Assembly: GCA_963931635.1 (NCBI GenBank)
Contig: OZ007034.1
Location: 2,480,001 to 2,544,000 of the forward strand
DNA: 64,000 bases
From: Caccoplasma sp905210875
Lineage (GTDB): Bacteria > Bacteroidota > Bacteroidia > Bacteroidales > UBA11471
Reading direction: 5' to 3'
The position numbers and the translations under genes were made by a program. The notes below the pieces were generated by a model that did no database searches, was not told where the DNA came from, and worked only from the letters and a program-made list of their open reading frames with translations. The first letter of the stretch is position 1, and every line of letters begins with the position of its first letter. Shown piece after piece: positions 9,379 through 17,141 of this stretch.

Positions 9379-9415
9379 AAAAATGGCTGCACCAAAGAGT
9401 GCAGCCATTTTTTTT
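9379..9415 (+). terminator. Intrinsic terminator after mdh
   Basis: A 14-bp stem (9379-9392 and 9399-9412, AAAAATGGCTGCAC arm) ends in a T run. The A-rich left side means it could also act on leftward transcripts. Confidence 0.85.
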
Positions 9416-9493
9416 ACTTTTTGAACGAAGTTTAGGAATCTTCTTACCAGAATTTGATTAATAATGACATTCTATATTGGACTCTCTTTCAAC

Positions 9494-9530
9494 AAAAAAG
9501 GGGGTTGCATTGTGAAAATGCAACCCCCAA
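9494..9530 (-). terminator. Intrinsic terminator after groEL
   Basis: Perfect 12-bp arms (9500-9511 GGGGGTTGCATT and 9517-9528). Read leftward, six T residues follow the stem. Confidence 0.85.
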
Positions 9531-9561
9531 AACTTATCTAAGAATAGTATGAACTTTTAGA

Positions 9562-11205
9562 TTACATCATGCCGCCCATACCTCCCATGCCGGGAGCCAT
9601 ACCGGCTGCGGCACCGGTAGGATTTTCTTCTTTCTTGTCGGCAATCACACACTCGGTGGTAAGGAACATACCGGCAATCGAAGCGGCGTTTTCAAGGGCT
9701 ACACGGGTAACCTTGGCCGGGTCGATAACACCAGCGGCAAAGAAGTTCTCATATTCACCCGTGCGGGCATTGTATCCGAAGTCACCTTTACCGTCTTTTA
9801 CTTTTTGTACCACAACGGCACCTTCTACACCGGCATTGGCTACAATCTGACGCAGAGGCTCTTCGATGGCACGTTTAACGATTTCGATACCGGTCGTCTC
9901 GTCATCATTGTCACCTTTGAGACCTTCAAGCGAAGAGATGGCACGAATGTAAGCTACACCACCACCGGGAACGATACCTTCGGCTATGGCTGCACGAGTG
10001 GCGCTCAACGCATCGTCTACACGGTCTTTCTTCTCTTTCATCTCAACCTCAGAAGCGGCACCGATGTAGAGAACGGCAACACCACCGGCGAGTTTGGCCA
10101 GACGCTCCTGCAGTTTCTCACGATCGTAGTCCGACGTTGTCTTTTCGATTTGAGCCTTGATTTGAGCTACACGAGCCGCGATAGCTTCCTTGTCGCCCAT
10201 ACCGTTGACAATAGTCGTATTTTCCTTGTTGACGGTAACTTTCTCGGCTCGACCCAACATATCGATGGTTGTCGATTCGAGTTTGAGACCTTTTTCTTCG
10301 GAGATTACAACACCACCGGTAAGAACGGCAATATCTTCGAGCATCTCTTTACGACGGTCACCAAATCCGGGAGCTTTTACGGCGCAAACTTTCAAGGAAC
10401 CACGGAGACGGTTTACAACCAAAGTGGCCAGAGCTTCGCTGTCGACATCTTCGGCAATGATGAGCAAAGGACGTCCCGACTGTGCAGTAGCTTCCAATAC
10501 AGGCAGCATCTCTTTGAGCGAAGAAATCTTCTTGTCAAAAATAAGAATATAAGGATTCTCCATCTCGCACTCCATCTTCTCGGTGTCGGTAACAAAGTAA
10601 GGCGAGATATATCCGCGGTCAAATTGCATACCTTCTACAATCTCTACGGTTGTATCGGTACCTTTGGCTTCTTCTACGGTGATAACGCCTTCGCGTTTTA
10701 CCTTCTCCATGGCCTCAGCAATAAGTTTGCCGATTTCTCCATCGTTGTTGGCCGAGATGCGGGCGACCGATTCGATTTTTGCCATATCATCATCGACTTC
10801 CTGAGCCTGCGATTTGATATTCTCTACGACACAAGCTACGGCTTTGTCGATACCACGTTTCAGATCCATGGGGTTGGCACCGGCCGTTACGTTTTTCAAA
10901 CCGACGTTGATAATGGCTTGTGCCAATACAGTAGCCGTGGTTGTTCCATCGCCAGCATCATCGCCGGTTTTAGAGGCAACTTCTTTTACCAATTGAGCGC
11001 CCATATTCTGGAAAGCCTCTTCGAGCTCCACTTCCTTGGCGACAGAAACACCATCTTTGGTAATATGGGGAGCGCCAAATTTTTTCTCGATGATAACATT
11101 ACGGCCTTTAGGACCGAGTGTTACTTTCACGGCATTGGCCAATGCGTCAACGCCTTTTTTCAACTCTTCACGAGCTTCAATATTGAATTTTATTTCTTTT
11201 GCCAT
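9562..11205 (-). CDS. groEL: Chaperonin GroEL (Hsp60)
   Basis: The 60-kDa chaperonin that forms double seven-fold rings and folds proteins in an ATP-driven cavity with GroES. At 547 residues it has the normal length. Recognisable are VTLGPKGRNVIIEKKFG near the N-terminus, the nucleotide-site GDGTTTATVLAQ (about 85-98), VVNRLRGSLKVCAVKAPGFG in the apical domain, and the flexible GGM-rich C-terminal tail (GMGGMGGMM). It lies 28 bases after groES in the usual order. No CIRCE operator was seen. Confidence 0.98.
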   Translation of the reverse strand: MAKEIKFNIEAREELKKGVDALANAVKVTLGPKGRNVIIEKKFGAPHITKDGVSVAKEVELEEAFQNMGAQLVKEVASKTGDDAGDGTTTATVLAQAIINVGLKNVTAGANPMDLKRGIDKAVACVVENIKSQAQEVDDDMAKIESVARISANNDGEIGKLIAEAMEKVKREGVITVEEAKGTDTTVEIVEGMQFDRGYISPYFVTDTEKMECEMENPYILIFDKKISSLKEMLPVLEATAQSGRPLLIIAEDVDSEALATLVVNRLRGSLKVCAVKAPGFGDRRKEMLEDIAVLTGGVVISEEKGLKLESTTIDMLGRAEKVTVNKENTTIVNGMGDKEAIAARVAQIKAQIEKTTSDYDREKLQERLAKLAGGVAVLYIGAASEVEMKEKKDRVDDALSATRAAIAEGIVPGGGVAYIRAISSLEGLKGDNDDETTGIEIVKRAIEEPLRQIVANAGVEGAVVVQKVKDGKGDFGYNARTGEYENFFAAGVIDPAKVTRVALENAASIAGMFLTTECVIADKKEENPTGAAAGMAPGMGGMGGMM

Positions 11206-11233
11206 AATAGTAAATGTTATAAATGGTTAGATT

Positions 11234-11503
11234 TTAGAGAATGGCCAACACATCGGACTGACGCATGATGAGATATTTTTCTCCGTCGAGTTCCAATTCG
11301 GTTCCGGCATATTTACCATACAAGACGTGATCGCCCGGTTTTAAAACCATCTCTTCATCTTTTGTTCCGTTGCCTACGGCCACGATTTCACCTCTCAAAG
11401 GTTTTTCTTTGGCAGAATCGGGAATTATAATTCCTCCGACAGTTTTTTCTTCTGCAGGTGCAGGTTTTATCAAAACTCTGTCTGCTAACGGTTTAATGTT
11501 CAT
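11234..11503 (-). CDS. groES: Co-chaperonin GroES (Hsp10)
   Basis: The 89-residue lid of the chaperonin, of typical length. It begins MNIKPLADRVLIKPAPAEEK and contains the mobile loop that docks on GroEL (about 18-33, with the GGIIIP motif) and the conserved KPGDHVLYGKYAGTE region. It is first in the groES-groEL operon. A candidate promoter lies about 150 bases upstream and a terminator-like hairpin sits in the leader (see the entry at 11604). Confidence 0.97.
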   Translation of the reverse strand: MNIKPLADRVLIKPAPAEEKTVGGIIIPDSAKEKPLRGEIVAVGNGTKDEEMVLKPGDHVLYGKYAGTELELDGEKYLIMRQSDVLAIL

Positions 11504-11603
11504 TTCTTCTTATTTTTAAGTTAATATTCGATATCTTTTTGCATTCCTTTTATCAAGGAAGACACTGGCATTACAGCGAAATCCATGCCAAACTTTTTTT
11601 TGC

Positions 11604-11625
11604 AAAAAAACTGCCAAAACGGCAG
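11604..11625 (-). terminator. Terminator-like hairpin in the groES leader
   Basis: Read leftward, CTGCC-GTTTT-GGCAG (11625-11611) is followed at once by seven T residues (11610-11604), the form of a small intrinsic terminator. No leftward gene ends just upstream, because recQ runs the other way. It therefore lies in the groES leader if the promoter at 11657-11688 is used, and could be an attenuator. The stem is only 5 bp. Confidence 0.4.
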
Positions 11626-11656
11626 CTAGATAATTATCGGAGGTATGAAATACTGA

Positions 11657-11688
11657 CAAATGTAATGGCTCATGTGCCGCCCAGCCAA
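11657..11688 (-). promoter_or_regulatory. Candidate promoter of groES-groEL
   Basis: Read leftward, TTG (11688-11686) and TACATTTG (11664-11657) are 21 bases apart. The start would be about 145 bases upstream of the groES ATG. Confidence 0.5.
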
Positions 11689-11828
11689 CTCAATATGACA
11701 ATAATGAAAGTGATATTATGTTTTTTCATCGCCTTACATATCGATTGCTCGAGGTATCGTTTCACTGTCGATCACGCATCTGCCCTTAGTTTTTATGGAA
11801 AACTGATGGATACCAGGCTTAGGCAATA

Positions 11829-11879
11829 GCGAAAACTTCGTTTTCTCACCCGCCTCTGCTCTCGCCTTTCACTATCTTT
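11829..11879 (+). repeat. Promoter-bearing repeat, copy 1 (degenerate)
   Basis: About 51 bases nearly identical to 11914-11963: GCGAAAACTTCGTTTTCTC, a variable 3-4 bases, then a second conserved block that ends CACTATCTTT. The block starts with a small hairpin (GAAAAC-TTC-GTTTTC). Here the -33 position is CCC rather than TTG and the -7 box reads TATCTTTT, so this copy looks inactive as a promoter. Confidence 0.85.
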
Positions 11880-11913
11880 TCAGAAGACAGGAGGCGGCTC
11901 GGCATAGTCTTTG

Positions 11914-11964
11914 GCGAAAACTTCGTTTTCTCCTTGCCTCTGCTCTCGCCTTTCACTATCTTTG
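11914..11964 (+). repeat. Promoter-bearing repeat, copy 2
   Basis: Second copy of the repeat at 11829, differing mainly in the short spacer (CTT for ACCC). This copy carries the intact recQ promoter. From memory, similar intergenic motifs ending in ACTATCTTTG recur before genes across Bacteroidales genomes, but I cannot verify that here. Confidence 0.85.
11934..11964 (+). promoter_or_regulatory. Promoter of recQ within repeat copy 2
   Basis: TTG at 11934-11936 and TATCTTTG at 11957-11964 are exactly 20 bases apart, 58 bases before the recQ ATG. Confidence 0.8.
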
Positions 11965-12022
11965 TAAAAGTTTGATGGCATAGCTAGGCTGCATAAAAGC
12001 GATACCCGCCGATTCAACCGAT

Positions 12023-13930
12023 ATGGAACAAAGCATACACGAAATACTGAAACGCTACTGGGGCTACGACTCGTTCCGCCCCATGCAGGAAGAGGTCATA
12101 CAATCGGTTCTCGACGGTAAAGACACGCTGGCACTCATGCCTACCGGTGGCGGGAAATCGATTACCTATCAGGTGCCGGGACTATATCTCGACGGCATCT
12201 GTATCGTGGTAACGCCGCTTATCGCTCTGATGAAAGATCAGGTCGACACGTTGCGGGCTCTCGACGTGAAGGCGTCGTACATACACTCGGGCATGAGTCG
12301 CCGGGAAATGAACATTACACTCGACAACTGTATATTCGGCAAATACAAGTTTCTCTATGTCTCGCCCGAACGATTGTCGACCCGCCTTTTTCAGGAGAAA
12401 CTCAAAGAGTTGCCCGTTTCGCTGCTGGTCGTCGACGAGGCACACTGCATCTCGCAATGGGGATACGATTTCAGGCCCGACTACCTGAAAATAGCCGAAT
12501 TGCGCGAACAGATACCCCAGATTCCCGTATTGGCCGTTACGGCTACCGCTACGCCCGAGGTAGCCAAGGATATCCAGACCAAGTTGCATTTCAAGAGCGA
12601 AAACGTATTCCGGAAGAGTTTCCGCCGCCCCAACCTCCGCTATATCGTGCGCCATAACGAAGACAAGATGCAGCAGCTGGTCTATATACTTTCGCGCATA
12701 CCGGGCAGTGCCATAGTCTATGTGCGCAGCCGCAGGCAAACCAAGGAGGTGGCCGAAATGCTCTACCGGGCCGGTATTTCGACTCAATACTATCATGCCG
12801 GTATCGAACCCGAAGAGAAAGAGTTGCGCCAACAGGTATGGAAAGAGGGCCGGGCGCGCGTGATGGTAGCCACCAATGCCTTCGGTATGGGCATCGACAA
12901 GCCCGATGTGCGCCTTGTGGTTCACCTGGATATGCCCAGCTCGCCCGAAGAGTATTACCAGGAGGCCGGACGGGCCGGACGCGACGGAGAGACAGCCTAT
13001 GCCGTCTTGCTCTACTCACCGGCCGATAAAGCCAAGCTGCACAAGCGGGTGGCCGACATGTTTCCCGAAAAGGCATTTATAGCACGCATATACGAAGCCC
13101 TATGCAACTACCTGCAAATAGCCGAAGGGAGCGGACAGAACACAGTCCGGGATTTTGACCTGACACTCTTCTGCCACACATTCAAGTTTCCGATACTGCC
13201 CACCTACCATGCCTTGAAAATCATTGAGCAGTCGGGATATATCGAGTATGTTGAAGAGGCCGATTCCCAGTCTCGGGTCATGGTTACCGTACAGCGTGAC
13301 GAACTCTACCGGCTGAAAATCGATGACTCCGATACCGACACCGTGCTGCAATGCCTGCTGCGCTCCTATACCGGGCTGTTTGCCGACTACACATTCATCA
13401 AGGAGTCGCTGCTCGAACGGCGTACCGGCTTGCCGGCACAAACCATATACGAGAGTCTTATCTATCTGGGAAAACTGCACATCATACATTACATTCCCCG
13501 CAAAAGAATGCCGTTTATCTATTTCACCCGTCCGCGCACCGATTTGAAATACTTTGTTATACCACGCACTGCCTACGAGGAACGGAAAGAGCGTTTCTCT
13601 TATCGCATCGAGCGCATTCTGCAATATGCACAGTGCGACAATGTATGCAGGGAGCGGTTGTTGCTTGCATATTTTGGAGAAAAAAACAACGATGATTGCG
13701 GCGGTTGTGACGTGTGCATGGCGAAAAAAAACAGCAGCCTCTCCCCTTCCCTGTTTGACCAAATCGTCCAAGCAGTAAAAAATCTGTTGCAAGAAAAGCC
13801 GCTGGGATTGAACGATATTATCGAACAATTGCCCTATCCTGAGGAACGAGTCATCGAAACAGTCCGTTATCTCGTAGACGAAGGTTTTCTCCACGAAGAG
13901 AATCTTTCCTTTTACTGGGGAAGGAAATAG
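12023..13930 (+). CDS. recQ: ATP-dependent DNA helicase RecQ, short form
   Basis: A 635-residue 3'-5' DNA helicase of the RecQ family, acting in recombination and fork repair. Walker A is at about 41-46 (TGGGKS) and the DEAH box at 138-141 (VVDEAHCISQWGYDFRP); TATATP and QEAGRAGRDG follow. A zinc-binding cysteine cluster lies near 540-567 (C..VCRERLL..YFGE...DCGGCDVC), then a short winged-helix region. Unlike the second RecQ in this window it has no HRDC domain. It is transcribed alone from the repeat-borne promoter. Confidence 0.93.
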   Translation: MEQSIHEILKRYWGYDSFRPMQEEVIQSVLDGKDTLALMPTGGGKSITYQVPGLYLDGICIVVTPLIALMKDQVDTLRALDVKASYIHSGMSRREMNITLDNCIFGKYKFLYVSPERLSTRLFQEKLKELPVSLLVVDEAHCISQWGYDFRPDYLKIAELREQIPQIPVLAVTATATPEVAKDIQTKLHFKSENVFRKSFRRPNLRYIVRHNEDKMQQLVYILSRIPGSAIVYVRSRRQTKEVAEMLYRAGISTQYYHAGIEPEEKELRQQVWKEGRARVMVATNAFGMGIDKPDVRLVVHLDMPSSPEEYYQEAGRAGRDGETAYAVLLYSPADKAKLHKRVADMFPEKAFIARIYEALCNYLQIAEGSGQNTVRDFDLTLFCHTFKFPILPTYHALKIIEQSGYIEYVEEADSQSRVMVTVQRDELYRLKIDDSDTDTVLQCLLRSYTGLFADYTFIKESLLERRTGLPAQTIYESLIYLGKLHIIHYIPRKRMPFIYFTRPRTDLKYFVIPRTAYEERKERFSYRIERILQYAQCDNVCRERLLLAYFGEKNNDDCGGCDVCMAKKNSSLSPSLFDQIVQAVKNLLQEKPLGLNDIIEQLPYPEERVIETVRYLVDEGFLHEENLSFYWGRK

Positions 13931-13954
13931 GCATATCCGATTCCTAAAAAATAA

Positions 13955-14368
13955 TTACAGGCCGACCTTCTCCATCAGTGCGGGCACGAAAACAATGACA
14001 CCTATCACAGCCGCTGTAATGGCACACAGCAAGACAGCCGCAGCGGCAATGTCTTTTATCTTTTTGACGCGTTCATCATACGTGGGACATACCAGATTGC
14101 AAACATACTCTATTGCCGTATTGAACGACTCAGCCGCCAACACCAGCCCAATAGCGAAGACGACAGCCACCCATTCCACAGCCGAGAGTCCAACCCAACA
14201 GCCCAGCAATACGGCAACGACGGCCAGAACAAGGTGTATGCGGGCGTTATGTTCATGAATGACAAGCTGTTTCAACCCCCTGAATGCATAGCCGAAACTG
14301 CGCATACGCTCTTTGAAAGAAAACGTATGCTTCTCCTTATTGTCGGAAGAGAAAGACGTAATATTCAT
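13955..14368 (-). CDS. Diacylglycerol kinase (DgkA family)
   Basis: A small integral-membrane lipid kinase of about 137 residues that phosphorylates diacylglycerol or undecaprenol. It has three hydrophobic segments and the family core AAESFNTAIEYVCNLV followed by VKKIKDIAAAAVLL. The Asp usual after the first motif (E..VVD) reads Asn here (VCN). I chose the ATG at 14368 (MNITSF); the longer frame to 14431 opens with GTG and lacks family sequence. It is the last gene of the guaB-to-dgk series. Confidence 0.85.
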   Translation of the reverse strand: MNITSFSSDNKEKHTFSFKERMRSFGYAFRGLKQLVIHEHNARIHLVLAVVAVLLGCWVGLSAVEWVAVVFAIGLVLAAESFNTAIEYVCNLVCPTYDERVKKIKDIAAAAVLLCAITAAVIGVIVFVPALMEKVGL

Positions 14369-14434
14369 AAAATCTGTTTTTATGGATAGTAAACCGTAGG
14401 TTTCACCGCTTTCTGTGGCAAAAACGGACACGGT

Positions 14435-15199
14435 TCAATCGGGAATCTCAATTATCAGCCCATCATAGGCAAAAGACACCTTTGTAGGGAGCTTTGGCTC
14501 TTCAACGGCATACAAGCCCATTTGGTGGCTCATGTGGGTAAGATAGGCCCTCGTCGGCGCTATACGGGAAATAAAGGCCAAGGCACTCTCGAGATTCTGA
14601 TGTGAAAGATGCGGTTTGTGGCGCAAAGCATTGACGACAAGAGTGTCGAGTGATGCCAGTTTGGAATATTCGGTTTCATCTATCGTCAACATATCGGTGA
14701 TATAGGCAAATGCCCCCAAACGGTACCCAATGATGGGTAAATGAGAATGCCACACTCTTATGGGTATAACATCGATATCGAAAAGAGAAAACGTAGAGAG
14801 TTCATCAATAGCATGTAATGAGAGTTGGGCCACACCCGGCTGCGGGCGATCGGTAAAACAATAAGCAAACCGGTCATGAACCACGTTCAATACCCGTGGC
14901 TCGGCATATACGGGTATCGGTTTTTGCCAGGTAAAATTCCGAAGTTCGTCCAGCCCGGAAATGTGGTCGTAGTGTTCATGGGTGAGCAATACCGCATCGA
15001 TGTGGTCGATACCGCTCCGCAGTATCTGTTGTCGAAAATCGGGGCCACAATCAATCAATATGTTTTTATCGCCGACGGTCAGGCACACCGACGAACGCAG
15101 TCGGTTGTCGCGAGGGTCGACCGAGCGGCACACCACACAAGAACACCCTATCATGGGCACTCCTGTCGACGTTCCCGTCCCCAAAAATTCTATCTGCAT
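14435..15199 (-). CDS. Metallo-beta-lactamase-fold hydrolase, PhnP-like
   Basis: A 254-residue MBL-fold hydrolase. The N-terminus reads MQIEFLGTGTSTGVPMIGC with closely spaced cysteines (C19, C21, C24), as in PhnP-like phosphodiesterases that carry an extra zinc. The metal-binding HEHYDHISGLDEL motif is near residue 76, and a second histidine is in VWHSHLPIIGYRL. No phosphonate genes are nearby, so the substrate is unlikely to be as in PhnP proper; in Bacteroidales this gene often follows murB. It sits one base from the murB stop, so co-transcription is near certain. Confidence 0.88.
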   Translation of the reverse strand: MQIEFLGTGTSTGVPMIGCSCVVCRSVDPRDNRLRSSVCLTVGDKNILIDCGPDFRQQILRSGIDHIDAVLLTHEHYDHISGLDELRNFTWQKPIPVYAEPRVLNVVHDRFAYCFTDRPQPGVAQLSLHAIDELSTFSLFDIDVIPIRVWHSHLPIIGYRLGAFAYITDMLTIDETEYSKLASLDTLVVNALRHKPHLSHQNLESALAFISRIAPTRAYLTHMSHQMGLYAVEEPKLPTKVSFAYDGLIIEIPD

Positions 15200-15200
15200 C

Positions 15201-16223
15201 TTACTCTATATAATTTACTTCGGGTGATAAATCGATACCGTATGTTGTCTTTATGGAGCGGACAATCTCATCGGCCAATCCGGTGATGTCGCCGACCGTG
15301 GCTGTACCCCGGTTGACAAGTACCAGCGACTGCTTTTCGTAGACTCCGGCTCCACCATAACTCTTTCCACGCCAGCCGGCACGATCGATAAGCCAACCGG
15401 CCGGAAGCTTTACTCGTTTGTCGTCGACCGGATAGTGCGGCATATCGGGAAACCTCGTTTTCAAACTCTCGTAAAGCTCTTTCGGGACAATCGGATTCTT
15501 GAAAAAACTGCCGGCATTGCCTATTTTATCGGGGTCTGGCAATTTGGCTTGGCGAATCTCAATTACAGCCTGACGGACATCGGACAGTGTCGGACATGCA
15601 CACCGAGTCACTACCTCTCGCAGATTGCCATAGTCGAGATGGAGTGTCGCCTTTTTCTGCAACCTGTACTGCACGGCCGTTACGACATACTGTCCGCGAT
15701 ACCGGTTTTTGAAAATACTGTCGCGGTAACCATAGGCACACTTCTCCTGCGTAAAGACCCGAGGCTGTGCCGTGCGCATGTCGATGGTCTCTACCTTTTC
15801 TATGACATCTTTCACCTCTACGCCATACGCTCCGATATTCTGTACGGCCGAGGCACCGACTTCTCCGGGAATGAGTGACAGATTTTCAACGCCGCCCCAG
15901 TTGTGCTCGACACAATACGCCACAAAGTCGTCCCACACGACCCCGGCTCCCACGCGCAACACAAGCGAATCGCTATCTTCCGAGACAGTCTCGACATACC
16001 GTATGGCCGAATGCAATACGACACCCGGGTAATCGTGCAAAAAAAGCAAATTACTGCCCCCACCGATGTGGTAAAGGGGATATTGTCGCAACAATGGCGA
16101 ATCTTTCAGAAAGGCACACAATTCGTCGACCGTATCGTACTCAACAAAGTAACGGGCCTTTATCGGCAAATGGAATGTATGCTTCTCCTGCAACGGACAG
16201 TGTTCCTCTATTCTCATATTCAA
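15201..16223 (-). CDS. murB: UDP-N-acetylenolpyruvoylglucosamine reductase MurB
   Basis: MurB is a cytoplasmic FAD enzyme that reduces enolpyruvyl-UDP-GlcNAc to UDP-MurNAc in peptidoglycan synthesis. The 340-residue protein is of type I (E. coli-like) length. Family motifs visible are YHIGGGSNLLF in the FAD-binding part, GVENLSLIPGEVGASAVQNIGAYGVE (about 120-145), the Y.YRDSIFK region, GNAGSFFKNP with the catalytic serine, and the C-terminal PEVNYIE with a glutamate. It lies 6 bases after the preceding gene's stop. Confidence 0.95.
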   Translation of the reverse strand: MNMRIEEHCPLQEKHTFHLPIKARYFVEYDTVDELCAFLKDSPLLRQYPLYHIGGGSNLLFLHDYPGVVLHSAIRYVETVSEDSDSLVLRVGAGVVWDDFVAYCVEHNWGGVENLSLIPGEVGASAVQNIGAYGVEVKDVIEKVETIDMRTAQPRVFTQEKCAYGYRDSIFKNRYRGQYVVTAVQYRLQKKATLHLDYGNLREVVTRCACPTLSDVRQAVIEIRQAKLPDPDKIGNAGSFFKNPIVPKELYESLKTRFPDMPHYPVDDKRVKLPAGWLIDRAGWRGKSYGGAGVYEKQSLVLVNRGTATVGDITGLADEIVRSIKTTYGIDLSPEVNYIE

Positions 16224-16229
16224 AAATTT

Positions 16230-17132
16230 TTATCGGTATCGCGACAGTTTTCCGTCTTCAAAATAAAGATAGGCTCCCGTACGGTAGAACCACTCCTCTT
16301 TCAATCCGCTATATGTGGGTATCTCACGGGCATTCTGCGGACTGCCCAGCGACAAGCGGCACTCCTCCTTGGTCATACCTACCGTTACCCGTCCACAAGT
16401 AATCAGTTGCCAATGTTCGTCGGGAATTTCTTCGTAAGCCAACCGTGGATTGTCAAACGTAAAAAGCCGCTCGAATGTAGCCGCTTGCAAACGAGAAGTG
16501 CGGGTCAAGGAACCGAATATGCGGTATGTTGCCCCACTTGTATCGCGAAAAACAAAGGCAATGGGGTAAACGCTGTTCCCGGGTTCTATGTCGATGACTT
16601 TCACCTCGCAATACCTGCGGTTTGACAACGTATTTCCCACCGAATCGACCCAAGTAGCCGGTCGCGTGTACAACGTTTTTCCCACCAGCAGCATACGGGC
16701 CTTGTATATGTCGTCTTCGGCCACCAGCATGGGCAGCAGCGGGGTATATGACGAGCCGACTATCTCTTCACGGCTCTTTCCTGTCCTGAAATAGTAATTC
16801 TTTCCTTCACAGACAAAACGGAGATTGACCGTTCCAGTTCTCCACGGTGAGGCTTCGGCCATACCTTCATAGACGAATATCTTACCCCGGTAGGTACTGT
16901 CGGTCGCGGTAATGACCTGAGGTTGCAGCAGCGGCGACAAGGTTTCATCGAGATAAATAAAACGGCGCCCCTCATTCCACTCCCGACAAGGTGATTCAGG
17001 GAAATAGGTCTCCATGAAAACCTCTTCCTTTGATTTTTCGGGAAGTGATTCCTTTTTTCTTCTCGCCTCGACGGGAAGAGAAAGCGATAACAATATGCCT
17101 ATAAATAATATGCCAAAAATGAAACGATACAT
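16230..17132 (-). CDS. Exported protein of unknown function with BamE-like tail
   Basis: I do not recognise the whole protein. From the ATG at 17132 it has 300 residues (an upstream TTG adds two more and is less likely). It begins with a hydrophobic signal peptide (about 1-23, ending LPVEARRKK), with no lipobox cysteine. The middle has no familiar motif. The last 60 residues (CGRVTVGMTKEECRLSLGSP...EEWFYRTGAYLYFEDGKLSRYR) resemble the SmpA/BamE-type fold, with its GMTKEEV..ALG.P hairpin. Its place between mutL and murB suggests a periplasmic or outer-membrane role. Function unknown. Confidence 0.75.
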   Translation of the reverse strand: MYRFIFGILFIGILLSLSLPVEARRKKESLPEKSKEEVFMETYFPESPCREWNEGRRFIYLDETLSPLLQPQVITATDSTYRGKIFVYEGMAEASPWRTGTVNLRFVCEGKNYYFRTGKSREEIVGSSYTPLLPMLVAEDDIYKARMLLVGKTLYTRPATWVDSVGNTLSNRRYCEVKVIDIEPGNSVYPIAFVFRDTSGATYRIFGSLTRTSRLQAATFERLFTFDNPRLAYEEIPDEHWQLITCGRVTVGMTKEECRLSLGSPQNAREIPTYSGLKEEWFYRTGAYLYFEDGKLSRYR

Positions 17133-17141
17133 CACCAAGTC

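Larger units (their letters stand above)
11504..12022. other. 519-base gap between groES and recQ holding divergent control elements
   Basis: No convincing gene is present; a 96-codon open frame at 11539-11829 lacks protein-like composition. The gap holds, from left to right, a terminator-like hairpin and candidate promoter for groES (leftward), then two copies of a promoter-bearing repeat facing recQ (rightward). Confidence 0.7.

Noticed and set aside
9805..11268. 487-codon open frame opposite groEL
   Set aside because: It is the antisense shadow of a highly conserved gene, kept open by codon bias; its sequence has no protein family features.
11504..11700. CIRCE operator for groESL
   Set aside because: The TTAGCACTC-N9-GAGTGCTAA element is not present.
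11539..11829. 96-codon open frame between groES and recQ
   Set aside because: No protein-like pattern; it overlaps the groES promoter candidate and a terminator-like hairpin.
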